Positions 16,915-25,911 of a stretch of DNA of 64,000 nucleotides are shown one piece after another. Position 1 is the first letter of the stretch, and the number at the start of each line of letters is the position of its first letter. Below the pieces are notes generated by a model. The model made no database searches and was not told the DNA's origin. It worked only from the letters and a program-made list of their open reading frames with translations. Source of the DNA: Mycolicibacterium sp. TUM20985 (GTDB lineage Bacteria > Actinomycetota > Actinomycetes > Mycobacteriales > Mycobacteriaceae); assembly GCF_030295745.1 (NCBI RefSeq), contig NZ_AP027291.1, positions 1,984,001 through 2,048,000 on the forward strand. The letters run 5' to 3'. Both the position numbers and the translations under genes were made by a program.

Positions 16915-17175
16915 CTATCCCTCGCCGCCGCTGCGGTGGGTGCCCGGCTCGCCCGTCGGTGCAGGCGGTGCCTTGACGGGCGGTGAGAAGCTGTTCGGCC
17001 CGCCCGGGGTCAGACTCTTCTCCGTCGGGGTGACCGACGACGTCGTCGTGGTGGTGCTGGTTGACGGGCTTGGCGATTCGGTACTGCTACAGCCGGCGGA
17101 GAGCGCGGCCATCGCAACGACCGCGCTGCCACCGGCGACCAACGCCAGCCGACGACCCAAACGACTTGACTTCAT
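16915..17175 (-). CDS. Small Thr/Pro-rich lipoprotein
   Basis: From ATG 17175, 86 residues: basic head (KSSRLGRRL), hydrophobic stretch, lipobox LSAGC, then a low-complexity SSTESPSPSTSTTTTTSS spacer and a Pro-rich tail (PPVKAPPAPTGEPG). It is probably a lipid-anchored surface or periplasmic peptide without a folded domain. A TTG four codons upstream is also open. No functional clue; it stands alone between sulfur genes and the S53 operon, with a strong hairpin after its stop. Confidence 0.65.
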   Translation of the reverse strand: MKSSRLGRRLALVAGGSAVVAMAALSAGCSSTESPSPSTSTTTTTSSVTPTEKSLTPGGPNSFSPPVKAPPAPTGEPGTHRSGGEG

Positions 17176-17324
17176 GCTTCTGTCCAATCCAATCCCCGTG
17201 ATTGATGAATGCGTGCATTCCGGACATCGGACGCAGAGACGCCGACGTCAATATCATGCCACACGTCGAGCAAACTGCTTGACCAAGCAAAAGCACCGCG
17301 CGTCCGCCAGTGGACCCGTGATCG

Positions 17325-18041
17325 TCAGGCGGCGACTAGCGCCGACCCCGTGTCGTCGAATCGGTCGAGAAGTGCGGCAGCGACCAGATTGTGAGCTCCG
17401 AGCGGGTCGGCCATCGGGACGCCGAGTTCTGCGGCGACCACGGCCACCCGGTCGGTGATCCGGCCATGGGCCAGGAACCACGGGGCGACGATCAGGCGGC
17501 GAGCCCCGCGGCTGCGCAGTCGCGCAACCGCCTCGGTGACGGTCGGATGAGGGCCGGTGGCGTAGGCCACCTCCACGCCTGCCCACCGCGTGCGGGCCTC
17601 GAGCGCAGGAGCCAGTGCCGCGGTGCGCGCGTTGGCCGCTTCGTGCGACGAACCCACCGCCACGACCACGACGCCGACGTCTCGCCGATCTGGCGACACG
17701 CCGGCTTGCGTCAGGCGTTGGCCGAGCAGCGTGATCAGCGCGGGGTCCTCGCCGAGCACCTCGGCCTGCAGCGCGGTAGCGCCGGATTGCTCGATCACCT
17801 CGGGCAGGTCGACTCGGGCGTGATGGGCGCTGGCCAGCAACATCGGCACCACGACGGCCGACCCGTCGCACCGCGCGACGTCGGCGAGCACGTCGCCCAC
17901 GTGGGGCGCCGACTTCTCCAGGAACGCGGCCCGCACGTCGAGACCGGGCCGCAGCCGGCGAATCCTTCCGGCGAGGGCTTCGGCGACCGCCGACGAACGG
18001 GGATCGACACTGCCGTGTGCCGCCAGGATCAAAGACGTCAC
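17325..18041 (-). CDS. Sirohydrochlorin ferrochelatase-like protein (Che1/CbiX)
   Basis: A 238-residue CbiX/SirB-type chelatase made of two related halves: SLILAAHGSVDPRSS, with the metal-binding His in AHGS, and VVVVAVGSSHEAANART. It inserts Fe2+ into sirohydrochlorin to give siroheme, the cofactor of NirA, which fits its place as third gene of nirA-cysH-che1. GTG 18041 overlaps the cysH stop (GTGA), the usual coupling in this operon; an in-frame ATG at 18059 would overlap cysH further. It corresponds to Rv2393 of M. tuberculosis by synteny. Confidence 0.85.
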   Translation of the reverse strand: MTSLILAAHGSVDPRSSAVAEALAGRIRRLRPGLDVRAAFLEKSAPHVGDVLADVARCDGSAVVVPMLLASAHHARVDLPEVIEQSGATALQAEVLGEDPALITLLGQRLTQAGVSPDRRDVGVVVVAVGSSHEAANARTAALAPALEARTRWAGVEVAYATGPHPTVTEAVARLRSRGARRLIVAPWFLAHGRITDRVAVVAAELGVPMADPLGAHNLVAAALLDRFDDTGSALVAA

Positions 18042-18775
18042 GACGCGTGCAGTCCGCATTCGGTCTTCGACTGGCCCGCCCATCGGCCACTGCGTGGGTC
18101 GGCACCCGCGATGGGCTTCGCCGTGCACGGGGAGCAGCCGATCGACGGGTAGCCCTCGAAGACCAATGGGTTGACGAGGATGTCGTTGGCGTCGATGTAG
18201 GCCTGCATGTCGTCGTCGGTCCACGCGGCGAGCGGGTTGATCTTCACCAGGCCGAAGGCCGAGTCGTAACTGATCAGCGCCGCATTGGCCCGGGTCGGCG
18301 CCTCGACGCGACGGATCCCGGTCACCCACGCCGAGTAACCCTTGAGTGCCTTGCCCAGTGGCTCCACCTTGCGCATCCGGCAGCAGGCGGCCGGATCGCG
18401 CGCGAACAGATCCTTGCCCAGCAACTGATCCTGCTCGGCCACGGTGTGCTCAGGCTCGACGTTGACCACGTTGACGCCGTAGACGGCCTCGACGGCGTCC
18501 CGGGTGCCGATGGTCTCGGCGAAGTGGTAACCGGTGTCCAGGAACAACACGTCCACCCCGGGGCGCACCTTCGCGGCCATCGCCACCAGGACTGCGTCCT
18601 GCATGTTCGACGCCACCACGTACCCCGACGTCGCAGGCAGCCCGGCACCGCCCTCGCCGCCGAAGTGCTCGTCGGTCCAGCGCAACAACTCCTCCGCGCT
18701 AGCGCCCGACAGTTCGGCCGCACCGCGTTCGGCCAGTGCGATCAGATCGCGCTCGGTCGTCACCACGTCAGTCAC
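18038..18775 (-). CDS. cysH: Adenylylsulfate (APS) reductase
   Basis: A 245-residue cytoplasmic enzyme that reduces APS to sulfite with thioredoxin. The [4Fe-4S] ligands that separate APS from PAPS reductases are present: CC in ARDPAACCRMRK and CSPC in IGCSPCTAK. The catalytic Cys is in the C-terminal ECGLH. Nucleotide-binding segments include SNMQDAVL and LDTGYHFAET. It overlaps nirA by 4 nt upstream (ATGA) and che1 downstream (GTGA). Sulfite made here is the substrate of NirA. Confidence 0.95.
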   Translation of the reverse strand: MTDVVTTERDLIALAERGAAELSGASAEELLRWTDEHFGGEGGAGLPATSGYVVASNMQDAVLVAMAAKVRPGVDVLFLDTGYHFAETIGTRDAVEAVYGVNVVNVEPEHTVAEQDQLLGKDLFARDPAACCRMRKVEPLGKALKGYSAWVTGIRRVEAPTRANAALISYDSAFGLVKINPLAAWTDDDMQAYIDANDILVNPLVFEGYPSIGCSPCTAKPIAGADPRSGRWAGQSKTECGLHAS

Positions 18776-20472
18776 CTCAAATCCGCCTCGTCTGCTCTAA
18801 GAGCCCAGACAGCGAAACGCTCGTCGGCCTCTCGTTGTTTCACGAAGTTGCGAACCACCCGCTCGATGTAGTCACCGAGCTCCGCCGAGGTGACCTTGTG
18901 CTGGCGCAGTTTCCGACCGAAACCACTGTCCAGGCCGAGGCTGCCGCCGAGGTGCACCTGGAATCCCTCCACGGGGTCGGCGTCGCCGTCGCCGTCGTCG
19001 ATCATCTGACCCTTGAAACCGATGTCGGCGACCTGGATGCGCGCGCACGAGTTGGGGCAGCCGTTGATGTTGACGGTCACCGGGACGTCGAGTTGGGTGT
19101 TGATGTCCTCGAGTCGCTGCTCGAGCTCGGGGACCAGCGTCTGGCTGCGCTTGCGGGTCTCGGCGAACGACAGCTTGCAGAACTCGATTCCGGTGCAGGC
19201 CATCAGGTTTCGCCGCCAATGTGACGGCCGCGACGGCAGACCGAGGGCGTCCAGCCCGACGGTGAGCTCGCTGATCTTGTCGTCCGGCACGTCGAGGATG
19301 ATCAACTTCTGGTACGGCGTGAAACGGATGCGGTCCGAGCCCACCGATTCGGCGAGGTCGGCCACCTTGGACAGGATGGTGCCCGAGACCCGCCCGGCGA
19401 TCGGCGCGACGCCGACGGCGTTCAGGCCGTTCTTCAGCTTCTGCACGCCGACGTGGTCGATCGGACGAGCCACGGGTGCCGGCGCAGGCCCGTCGAGCAG
19501 GGGTCGCTTCAGGTATTCCGTTTCGAGAACTCCACGGAATTTCTCGATGCCCCAGTCCTTGATCAAGAACTTCAGCCGCGCCTTGGCCCTCAGCCGCCGG
19601 TAGCCGTAGTCGCGGAACGCCGAGACCACTGCCTCCCACACGTCCGGCACCTCGTCGAGCGGCACCCACGCGCCGAGCCGCTGACCCAGCATCGGGTTGG
19701 TCGACAGGCCGCCACCCACCCAGACGTCGAAACCGGGGCCGTGCTCCGGGTGCTCGACACCGATGAACGCGACGTCGTTGACCTCGTGCACGACGTCCTG
19801 CAGGCCCGAGATCGCGGTCTTGAACTTCCGCGGCAAATTGGAGTACTCCGGCTTGCCGATGTACCGCTTGACGATCTCGTCGATCGCGGGCGTGCCGTCG
19901 ATCACCTCGTATTTCGAGTCGCCGGCCAGCGGGGAGCCGAGCACCACCCTTGGGCAGTCACCGCAGGCCTCGGTGGTCTGCAGCCCGACGGCGTCCAGCC
20001 GGTTCCAGATCTCCGGCATGTCCTCCACGCGGATCCAGTGGTACTGAACGTTCTCGCGGTCGGAGATGTCGGCGGTGTCCCTGGCAAACTCAGTCGAAAT
20101 CGTCCCGAGGGTGCGCAGCGCGGCGGCGCTGAGGGCACCGCCGTCGCAGCGGACGCGCAACATGAAGTACTCGTCCTCGAGCATGTCGGTGTTGTCGTCG
20201 CCGGTCCAGGTGCCGTCGTAGCCCGGCTTCCGCTGGGTATAGAGCCCCCACCAGCGGAACCGGCCGCGGAGGTCTCCCTTGTCGATGCTCTCGAAACCGC
20301 CCTTGGCGTAGATGTTCTCGATCCGCGCCCGCACGTTGAGCGGATTGTCGTCCTTCTTGGCCTGCTCGTTGGCATTGAGCGGCTCGCGGTAACCGAGCGC
20401 CCACTGGCCTTCACCCTTGGGCCGCTTGGCGGGCTTGGGCGTCGTCGTGGGCTTCGGGTCTGCCTGGGTCAT
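18772..20472 (-). CDS. nirA: Ferredoxin-dependent sulfite reductase
   Basis: A 566-residue siroheme/[4Fe-4S] enzyme that reduces sulfite to sulfide with six electrons from ferredoxin. Cluster/siroheme Cys are in CTGIEFCKL and NGCPNSCAR near residues 420-470. The two half-domains with ferredoxin-like folds are recognisable (LMLRVRCDGG region; RIRFTPYQKLIILDV region). The first 25 residues are Lys/Pro-rich and probably disordered. ATG 20472 has GAAGGGGC upstream. It is the first gene of nirA-cysH-che1 and is preceded by a poly-Cys leader ORF. Its product feeds cysteine synthesis. Confidence 0.95.
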   Translation of the reverse strand: MTQADPKPTTTPKPAKRPKGEGQWALGYREPLNANEQAKKDDNPLNVRARIENIYAKGGFESIDKGDLRGRFRWWGLYTQRKPGYDGTWTGDDNTDMLEDEYFMLRVRCDGGALSAAALRTLGTISTEFARDTADISDRENVQYHWIRVEDMPEIWNRLDAVGLQTTEACGDCPRVVLGSPLAGDSKYEVIDGTPAIDEIVKRYIGKPEYSNLPRKFKTAISGLQDVVHEVNDVAFIGVEHPEHGPGFDVWVGGGLSTNPMLGQRLGAWVPLDEVPDVWEAVVSAFRDYGYRRLRAKARLKFLIKDWGIEKFRGVLETEYLKRPLLDGPAPAPVARPIDHVGVQKLKNGLNAVGVAPIAGRVSGTILSKVADLAESVGSDRIRFTPYQKLIILDVPDDKISELTVGLDALGLPSRPSHWRRNLMACTGIEFCKLSFAETRKRSQTLVPELEQRLEDINTQLDVPVTVNINGCPNSCARIQVADIGFKGQMIDDGDGDADPVEGFQVHLGGSLGLDSGFGRKLRQHKVTSAELGDYIERVVRNFVKQREADERFAVWALRADEADLR

Positions 20473-20596
20473 GCGATGGCCCCTTCAGGAGGGAGCCGGC
20501 GTGGGAATCGCGTGGTCACCGGGGGCTGTCCGGCGGCGCAGATCCGGAGGCCAGCTGAAAGTTCAGGATGGACAGTTCTCCGCTATCAAAACGCAG

Positions 20597-20629
20597 TCAA
20601 GGCAGACAGCAACAAGTGCATACGCGCAT
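20597..20629 (-). CDS. Poly-cysteine leader peptide upstream of nirA
   Basis: A ten-codon frame from ATG 20629 reading MRVCTCCCLP, with three consecutive Cys codons (TGT TGC TGT) and one more just before. This is the layout of the published leaderless poly-cysteine upstream ORFs of mycobacteria, which act as cysteine-responsive attenuators of sulfur genes. Ribosome stalling at low Cys-tRNA would expose the downstream leader of nirA. The stop is 124 nt before the nirA start; the interval contains hairpin-forming GC blocks and a CCTCCTGAAGGGG segment that could hide the Shine-Dalgarno. I could not settle the -10. Confidence 0.8.
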   Translation of the reverse strand: MRVCTCCCLP

Positions 20630-20785
20630 GAAGTCGACATGCCGCCGGACCACGAGCGCGATGCGAGTGGTCGAATTGCGGACGGCAGTCACTCGCGCCA
20701 TTCTGCCACGAAAGCCCCTACCGGCCGTAATCGGGCCATTCTTTCGCTCACGGTGCGCAAGAGTCGGCTCTGCAAGACTGGTCGG

Positions 20786-21940
20786 ATGACTGCTGGACCC
20801 CGCGCCAGGCCCTTCGGCATCTACGTCCACGTGCCGTTCTGCGCCACCCGCTGCGGGTATTGCGACTTCAACACCTATACGCCCGCCGAACTCGGTGGCG
20901 CGAACCCCGACGGCTGGCTCGAGGCGTTGAGGATCGAGTTGGCGCTGGCTGCCGCCGGGTTGGCCTCGTCCCGGAGGGCGGTGCCCGAGGTGTCGACCGT
21001 GTTCGTCGGCGGCGGCACCCCGTCGATGCTCGGCGGGGAACGGCTCGCCGCGGTGATGGACGCGATCCGCGCGCACTTCGTCCTGGTTCCCGGCGCCGAG
21101 GTGACGACGGAGGCCAACCCGGAGTCGACGTCGCACGAGTTGCTCGGACGCCTGCGGGAGGCCGGCTTCACCCGGCTGTCGCTCGGCATGCAGTCGTCGG
21201 CACCGCACGTCCTCGCCGCGCTCGACCGGGTGCACTCGCCGGGGCGTGCGCTCGCCGCAGTCGCCGACGCCCGCGACGCAGGTTTCGAACACATCAACCT
21301 CGACCTCATCTACGGCACGCCGGGAGAGACCGACGACGATCTGCGGCGCTCGGTCGACGCGGTCCTCGGCGCCGGCGTCGACCACGTCTCGGCCTACGCG
21401 CTGGTGGTCGAAGAGGGCACGGCGCTGGCAAGGCGGGTGCGCCGTGGCGAGCTGCCCGCCCCCGACGACGACGTGCTCGCCGCGCGCTACGAACTGCTCG
21501 ATGCGCGGCTGTCCGCGGCAGGCTTCGACTGGTACGAGGTGTCCAACTGGAGCCTGTCCGGCGGAGAGTGTCGGCACAACCTCGGCTACTGGGACGGTGG
21601 CGAGTGGTGGGGTGCGGGACCGGGCGCACACGGCTACGTCGACTCGACGCGATGGTGGAACATCAAGCACCCCAACGCTTATGCGCAATCGCTGGCCGAC
21701 GGACGTCTCCCCGTCGCGGATTCCGAGACGCTCGATGACGCGGCTCGCCACACCGAGGACGTCATGCTGGGACTTCGCCTGCGGCGCGGACTGCCACTGG
21801 ACACGCTCAGCGCCGAGGAGACCACGCGGGCGCAGCTGGCGGTGTCCGACGGACTGGTCGCCCGGCAGGACGACCGGTTGGTGCTCAGCGATCGCGGCCG
21901 CTTGCTGGCCGACGCCGTGGTGCGCGATCTACTCGACTGA
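20786..21940 (+). CDS. hemW: HemW, radical-SAM heme chaperone (often annotated HemN)
   Basis: A 384-residue radical SAM protein. The [4Fe-4S] motif CATRCGYC (Cys 19, 23, 26) is followed by DFNTY, and the HemW-specific HNxxYW is present (HNLGYW). The extra Cys of true coproporphyrinogen dehydrogenase HemN (CxxxCxxCxC) is absent, so heme-transfer activity is more likely than coproporphyrinogen oxidation. The frame is open far upstream, but ATG 20786 matches the normal N-terminus (GIYVHVPFC). It may be leaderless: AAGACT ends 6 nt before the ATG. It is divergent from the nirA leader and convergent with the Rv2375-like gene. Confidence 0.9.
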   Translation: MTAGPRARPFGIYVHVPFCATRCGYCDFNTYTPAELGGANPDGWLEALRIELALAAAGLASSRRAVPEVSTVFVGGGTPSMLGGERLAAVMDAIRAHFVLVPGAEVTTEANPESTSHELLGRLREAGFTRLSLGMQSSAPHVLAALDRVHSPGRALAAVADARDAGFEHINLDLIYGTPGETDDDLRRSVDAVLGAGVDHVSAYALVVEEGTALARRVRRGELPAPDDDVLAARYELLDARLSAAGFDWYEVSNWSLSGGECRHNLGYWDGGEWWGAGPGAHGYVDSTRWWNIKHPNAYAQSLADGRLPVADSETLDDAARHTEDVMLGLRLRRGLPLDTLSAEETTRAQLAVSDGLVARQDDRLVLSDRGRLLADAVVRDLLD

Positions 21941-21946
21941 CGGGAT

Positions 21947-22261
21947 CTAGGTCTGCTGATCCAGCGGGAGGTCCATGTCGTACACCCGGGCGTGCAGCAC
22001 CGGCCGGTTGCGCAACGCAGCCCGAACCGCTTGGTGCACACCATCTTCGAGGTAGATGACGCCCTCCCACCGCACGGCGTGCGGGAACAGGTCGCCGTAG
22101 AAGGTCGAGTCCTCCGACAGCAGGCGATCGAGCGCCAACACGGTCGTCGTGGTCACCAGTTCGTCGAGGCGGATCTGCCGGGGCGGGATCTGAGCCCATT
22201 GCCGGTAGGACAGGCCATGATCCGGATACGGCTTGCCGTCACGCACGCCCTTGAAGATCAT
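21947..22261 (-). CDS. Conserved 104-aa protein, Rv2375-like
   Basis: A small conserved mycobacterial protein with no clear enzymatic motif. It contains PPRQIRLDELVTTTTVLALDRLL and, near the end, IYLEDGVHQAVRAALRNRPVLHARV, which is reminiscent of the (D/E)G-(N/H)-H-R-x-x-A-A strand-helix of ParB/sulfiredoxin-fold proteins; this resemblance is weak. A -10 TAACCT (complement of 22285-22290) lies upstream. It sits divergently next to hrcA, as Rv2375 does in M. tuberculosis. Confidence 0.7.
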   Translation of the reverse strand: MIFKGVRDGKPYPDHGLSYRQWAQIPPRQIRLDELVTTTTVLALDRLLSEDSTFYGDLFPHAVRWEGVIYLEDGVHQAVRAALRNRPVLHARVYDMDLPLDQQT

Positions 22262-22334
22262 CGGCGGGTCCCGGGCATGCAGTGAGGTTAACCAAACGTG
22301 CGGCGCCGCGGGGCGTCGGTGCTGCTGGTGGACG

Positions 22335-22356
22335 TAAAATGACCGAGACTAGGAGG
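22335..22356 (+). promoter_or_regulatory. hrcA promoter -10 and strong ribosome binding site
   Basis: TAAAAT at 22335-22340 would start transcription near 22348; AGGAGG at 22351-22356 is 7 nt from ATG 22364. The transcript leader would be very short. No CIRCE element (TTAGCACTC-N9-GAGTGCTAA) is visible here, so this operon is probably not autoregulated by HrcA through CIRCE. Confidence 0.5.
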
Positions 22357-22363
22357 TGAACCG

Positions 22364-23395
22364 ATGGGTACTGCCGACGACCGGCGCTTCGAGGTGCTGC
22401 GCGCCATCGTCGCCGACTTCGTGTCCACCAAGGAGCCCATCGGCTCGAAGAGCCTCGTGGAGCGCCACAATCTGGGCGTGTCGAGCGCGACCGTGCGCAA
22501 CGACATGGCCGTCCTCGAGGCCGAGGGCTACATCGCGCAACCGCACACCAGCTCGGGTCGGGTGCCCACCGAGAAGGGGTACCGCGAGTTCGTCGACCGA
22601 CTGGACGAGGTCAAGCCGATGTCGTCGAGCGAGCGTCGCGCCATCCTGACGTTCCTGGAGTCCGGGGTCGATCTCGACGACGTGCTGCGCCGCGCCGTGA
22701 AGCTGCTCGCCCAGCTCACCCGCCAGGTGGCGATCGTGCAGTATCCGACGCTGTCCACGTCGTCGGTACGCCACCTCGAGGTCGTGGCCCTCACACCCGC
22801 CCGGCTCCTGCTGGTGGTCATCACCGACTCGGGTCGGGTCGACCAACGGATCGTCGAGCTCGGTGACGCCATCGGTGAGATCGAACTGGGGCAGCTGCGT
22901 GAGCGACTGGGCCAGGCCCTCGAGGGCAAGGCCATCACGACCGCCTCCATTGCGGTATCGGACCTGGCGTCGCAGCTGGTCGGTCACGGCAGGCTCGGAG
23001 ACGCCGTCGGACGGGCGGCGACCGTCCTGGTCGAGACGCTGGTCGAACACAGCGAGGAACGTCTGCTCCTCGGCGGGACGGCGAACCTGACCCACAACAC
23101 CGCCGACTTCGGCGGTTCCCTGCGATCGGTGCTCGAAGCGCTCGAGGAGCAGGTCGTGGTACTGCGACTGCTCGCCGTCCAGCAGGAGGCCGGTAAGGTA
23201 ACGGTGCGAATCGGACACGAGACCGCGGCCGAGCAGATGGCCGGAACTTCGGTGGTGAGCACCACGTATGGCAGCTCGGGCAAGGTGTTCGGCGGCATGG
23301 GTGTGGTGGGCCCCACTCGAATGGACTATCCGGGAACCATTGCCAACGTCGCCGCAGTTGCTCTGTACATAGGCGAAGTCTTGGGCGCCCGCTAG
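22364..23395 (+). CDS. hrcA: Heat-inducible transcription repressor HrcA
   Basis: A 343-residue repressor of groESL-type heat-shock operons. It has a winged-helix DNA-binding N-terminus ([41 protein letters not shown], then [12 protein letters not shown] wing), followed by the GAF-like/inserted domain with [27 protein letters not shown] and the C-terminal [16 protein letters not shown] signature. It binds CIRCE and is folded or activated by GroEL. First gene of hrcA-dnaJ2-rsmE, with dnaJ2 53 nt downstream. Confidence 0.95.
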   Translation: MGTADDRRFEVLRAIVADFVSTKEPIGSKSLVERHNLGVSSATVRNDMAVLEAEGYIAQPHTSSGRVPTEKGYREFVDRLDEVKPMSSSERRAILTFLESGVDLDDVLRRAVKLLAQLTRQVAIVQYPTLSTSSVRHLEVVALTPARLLLVVITDSGRVDQRIVELGDAIGEIELGQLRERLGQALEGKAITTASIAVSDLASQLVGHGRLGDAVGRAATVLVETLVEHSEERLLLGGTANLTHNTADFGGSLRSVLEALEEQVVVLRLLAVQQEAGKVTVRIGHETAAEQMAGTSVVSTTYGSSGKVFGGMGVVGPTRMDYPGTIANVAAVALYIGEVLGAR

Positions 23396-23448
23396 GGCGT
23401 TGGCACGGGCCGCGACTGCGGATCGTCAAGGATTGAGAAGGGTTTGGC

Positions 23449-24606
23449 GTGGCACGCGATTATTACGGCCTGCTCGGTGTGAGCAAGGGTGCGAGCGACT
23501 CGGAGATCAAGCGCGCGTACCGCAAGCTCGCCCGCGAACTGCATCCCGACGTCAACCCCGACGAGGAGGCGCAGGCCAAGTTCAAGGAGATCAGCGTCGC
23601 CTACGAGGTGCTGAACGATCCGGAGAAGCGCCGCATCGTCGACCTCGGCGGCGACCCGATGGAGGGCGCCGGGGCCGGGAACGGCTTCGGCGGCGGCTTC
23701 GGCGGTGCCGGCTTCGGTGGCCTCGGCGACGTCTTCGAGGCGTTCTTCGGCGGCGGTGGCGGTGGCCGCGGACCCGTCGGCCGGGTACGCCCGGGCTCCG
23801 ATTCGCTGCTGCGGATGCGGCTCGACCTCTCGGAGTGCGCGACCGGAGTCACCAAGCACGTCACGGTCGACACCGCGATCCTGTGTGACCTGTGTCAGGG
23901 CAAGGGAACTCACGGCAACTCCACACCGGTGACGTGCGACACCTGCAATGGCCAGGGTGAGGTCCAGTCGGTTCAGCGGTCGCTCCTCGGCCAGGTGATG
24001 ACGTCGCGACCGTGCCCGGTGTGCGCCGGCGTCGGCGAGGTCATTCCGGATCCGTGCCACCGCTGCGGAGGCGACGGCCGGGTGCGGGCCCGACGGGACA
24101 TCAGCGTGAAGATCCCGCCCGGCGTCGGTGACGGCATGCGGGTGCGCCTGGCGGCCCAGGGCGAGGTCGGTCCCGGCGGTGGCCCCGCGGGCGACCTGCA
24201 CGTGGAAGTCCACGAGCAGGCCCACGACATCTTCATTCGCGACGGCGACGACCTGCACTTCAGCGTGTCGGTGCCGATGGTCGACGCGGCGCTGGGCACC
24301 AAGGTGTCGGTCGACGCGATCCTCGACGGGCTTACCGACATCGACGTCGCCCCCGGCACCCAGCCCGGCGCCGTCACCACGCTGCGCGGTCATGGCATGC
24401 CCAACGTCCGGACGGGCGTCCGCGGCAACCTGCACGCCCACATCGAAGTCGTGGTGCCGTCGCGTCTCGACCACCAGGACACGGAGCTGTTGCAGAAGCT
24501 CAAGGAGCAGCGCGTCCGCGACGTGGCCGAGGTCAAGTCCACGCAGGCCGCACCGTCGGGCGGTGGGCTGTTCAGCCGGCTGCGCGAGACGTTCACCGGC
24601 CGGTAG
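23449..24606 (+). CDS. dnaJ2: Chaperone DnaJ2
   Basis: A 385-residue type I J-protein, co-chaperone of DnaK. J domain with HPD ([12 protein letters not shown]), a Gly/Phe-rich linker ([16 protein letters not shown]), four zinc-finger repeats ([32 protein letters not shown]), two substrate-binding beta domains and a short C-terminus. Linkage to hrcA is characteristic of the second dnaJ copy in mycobacteria; the main dnaJ1 is normally beside dnaK. GTG 23449 has AGAAGGG upstream. Confidence 0.95.
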   Translation: MARDYYGLLGVSKGASDSEIKRAYRKLARELHPDVNPDEEAQAKFKEISVAYEVLNDPEKRRIVDLGGDPMEGAGAGNGFGGGFGGAGFGGLGDVFEAFFGGGGGGRGPVGRVRPGSDSLLRMRLDLSECATGVTKHVTVDTAILCDLCQGKGTHGNSTPVTCDTCNGQGEVQSVQRSLLGQVMTSRPCPVCAGVGEVIPDPCHRCGGDGRVRARRDISVKIPPGVGDGMRVRLAAQGEVGPGGGPAGDLHVEVHEQAHDIFIRDGDDLHFSVSVPMVDAALGTKVSVDAILDGLTDIDVAPGTQPGAVTTLRGHGMPNVRTGVRGNLHAHIEVVVPSRLDHQDTELLQKLKEQRVRDVAEVKSTQAAPSGGGLFSRLRETFTGR

Positions 24607-24636
24607 GGCTCGGGCCGCGCTCGGAGCGGGATTGCC

Positions 24637-25389
24637 ATGAGTCGTGCGTTGTTCTACGTCGACGCGCTGTCCGACGTCGGTGAACTCACCGTCGTCGACG
24701 GTGACGAGGGGTTCCACGCCGCCAACGTGCGGCGCCTGCGCGTCGGGGAGGAACTCGACCTCGGCGACGGCGCAGGAACGGTCGCGCACGTCATCATCGA
24801 GTCCGTCGCCAAAGGCAGCCTGACCGCTCGCGTGCTGAGCCGGCACACCGTCGCTCCGCCGTCACCCGCGGTCACCGTCGTGCAGGCACTGCCCAAGTCC
24901 GACCGGTCCGAGCTGGCGATCGAGCTCGCCACCGAGGCCGGCGCCGACGCCTTCGTGGCCTGGCAGTCGGAGCGCTGCGTGGCGCGCTGGGACGGGATGA
25001 CGAAGGTGGAGAAGGGGCTACGCCGGTGGCAGGCGGTCGCGCGGTCCGCCGCTCGCCAGTCCCGCCGGCCGTACGTCCCGCCCGTCACCACCCTGGTGTC
25101 CACCGGCGGGCTGGCCACGCTGGTCGCCGACGCCGTCGCCGGCCAGTCGGTCGTGCTGGTGTTGCACGAATCCGCTTCCCGGCCGCTGGCCGCGGTGGAG
25201 TTGGACGGCGTTGAAGCGGTGATGTTGATCGTGGGTCCCGAAGGCGGTATCGGTGACGACGAACTGAGCCGGTTGACGGGTGCGGGTGCCGTGGCCATCC
25301 GGCTGGGCCCCAGTGTGCTGCGAACCACATCCGCGGCAGCAGTGACGCTTGGCGCACTCGGCGTGCTGACCCCTCGCTGGCGGATCTGA
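24637..25389 (+). CDS. rsmE: 16S rRNA (uracil1498-N3)-methyltransferase RsmE
   Basis: A 250-residue SPOUT methyltransferase that modifies U1498 in the 30S decoding region with SAM. It has an N-terminal PUA-like domain ([19 protein letters not shown]), then the trefoil-knot motifs [14 protein letters not shown] and [17 protein letters not shown] 24637 follows dnaJ2 by 30 nt. The order hrcA-dnaJ-rsmE is widespread in bacteria. Confidence 0.93.
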   Translation: MSRALFYVDALSDVGELTVVDGDEGFHAANVRRLRVGEELDLGDGAGTVAHVIIESVAKGSLTARVLSRHTVAPPSPAVTVVQALPKSDRSELAIELATEAGADAFVAWQSERCVARWDGMTKVEKGLRRWQAVARSAARQSRRPYVPPVTTLVSTGGLATLVADAVAGQSVVLVLHESASRPLAAVELDGVEAVMLIVGPEGGIGDDELSRLTGAGAVAIRLGPSVLRTTSAAAVTLGALGVLTPRWRI

Positions 25390-25456
25390 CCTTGATCCTG
25401 CCAGCGGTCAACTAATTACCGCCAGCGGAATTAAAAAGCCTGAGCTGGGCGTTTGA

Positions 25457-25499
25457 TCTGTCAGACCGGATGGACGGCTCTACCGCCGGTCGACTGACA
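25457..25499. other. Imperfect inverted repeat upstream of the small secreted protein
   Basis: TGTCAGACCGG (25459-25469) can pair with CCGGTCGACTGACA (25486-25499), with a 3-nt bulge. It lies in the 133-bp gap between rsmE and the next gene, just before its ribosome binding site (AAAGAAGAG). It could terminate the hrcA operon or be a 5'-leader fold of the small secreted protein mRNA. The AT-rich stretch AATTAAAAAG precedes it. Confidence 0.35.
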
Positions 25500-25522
25500 C
25501 CACAGAGGGCACGAAAGAAGAG

Positions 25523-25750
25523 ATGAAGAAGATGAAGAAGTTCGGATTTGCCGCCATCGTTGCCAGCGGGCTCGCCGCCGGGGTTCTCGGCGTGGCGTCT
25601 CCGATCCTGTCCACCGCCTCAGCCGAGGCTCTGCCGGTCGCAGAACTGCCCGGCTACTCCACCGGCGTAGACCACAACCAGTGGATCGACACCCTCCACC
25701 CGGACGTCACCGTCCCGCATGTCGACACCACGGTGCAGCAGAGCCGCTGA
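25523..25750 (+). CDS. Small secreted protein of unknown function
   Basis: A 75-residue protein: Lys-rich head (KKMKKFG), hydrophobic signal (FAAIVASGLAAGVLGVASPIL) with a likely AxA cleavage at TASAEA, then only about 40 mature residues (LPVAELPGYSTGVDHNQWIDTLHPDVTVPHVDTT) without Cys. It is well expressed in principle (good Shine-Dalgarno AAAGAAGAG, strong terminator after it) and stands as a single-gene unit. No family recalled. Confidence 0.7.
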   Translation: MKKMKKFGFAAIVASGLAAGVLGVASPILSTASAEALPVAELPGYSTGVDHNQWIDTLHPDVTVPHVDTTVQQSR

Positions 25751-25764
25751 CGTCGTTCGACTGG

Positions 25765-25794
25765 AGAAGGGGCACCCCGCGGGGTGTCCCTTCT
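25765..25794 (+). terminator. Rho-independent terminator
   Basis: AGAAGGGGCACCCC and GGGGTGTCCCTTCT pair over 14 positions (one G-T) around a GC-rich tip, followed by TTCTG. It lies 15 nt after the stop of the small secreted protein. Confidence 0.75.
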
Positions 25795-25853
25795 TCTGTG
25801 CGATCTTCCTTGCCGATGCGACTTTCACTTTGGGACACGCTGAGTACCAGCGG

Positions 25854-25859
25854 TAAGCT
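25854..25859 (+). promoter_or_regulatory. Putative phoH operon -10
   Basis: TAAGCT fits TANNNT, about 53 nt upstream of GTG 25912. It would give a leader of roughly 45 nt for the phoH-ybeY-corC-cdd-era transcript. Confidence 0.35.
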
Positions 25860-25911
25860 GACGCCAGCAAGCTCGACGACCTGAGCACGGAAAGCAGGCA
25901 CTGAACACCAC

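Noticed and set aside
22262..22363. CIRCE operator before hrcA
   Set aside because: No TTAGCACTC/GAGTGCTAA pair in the intergenic region.
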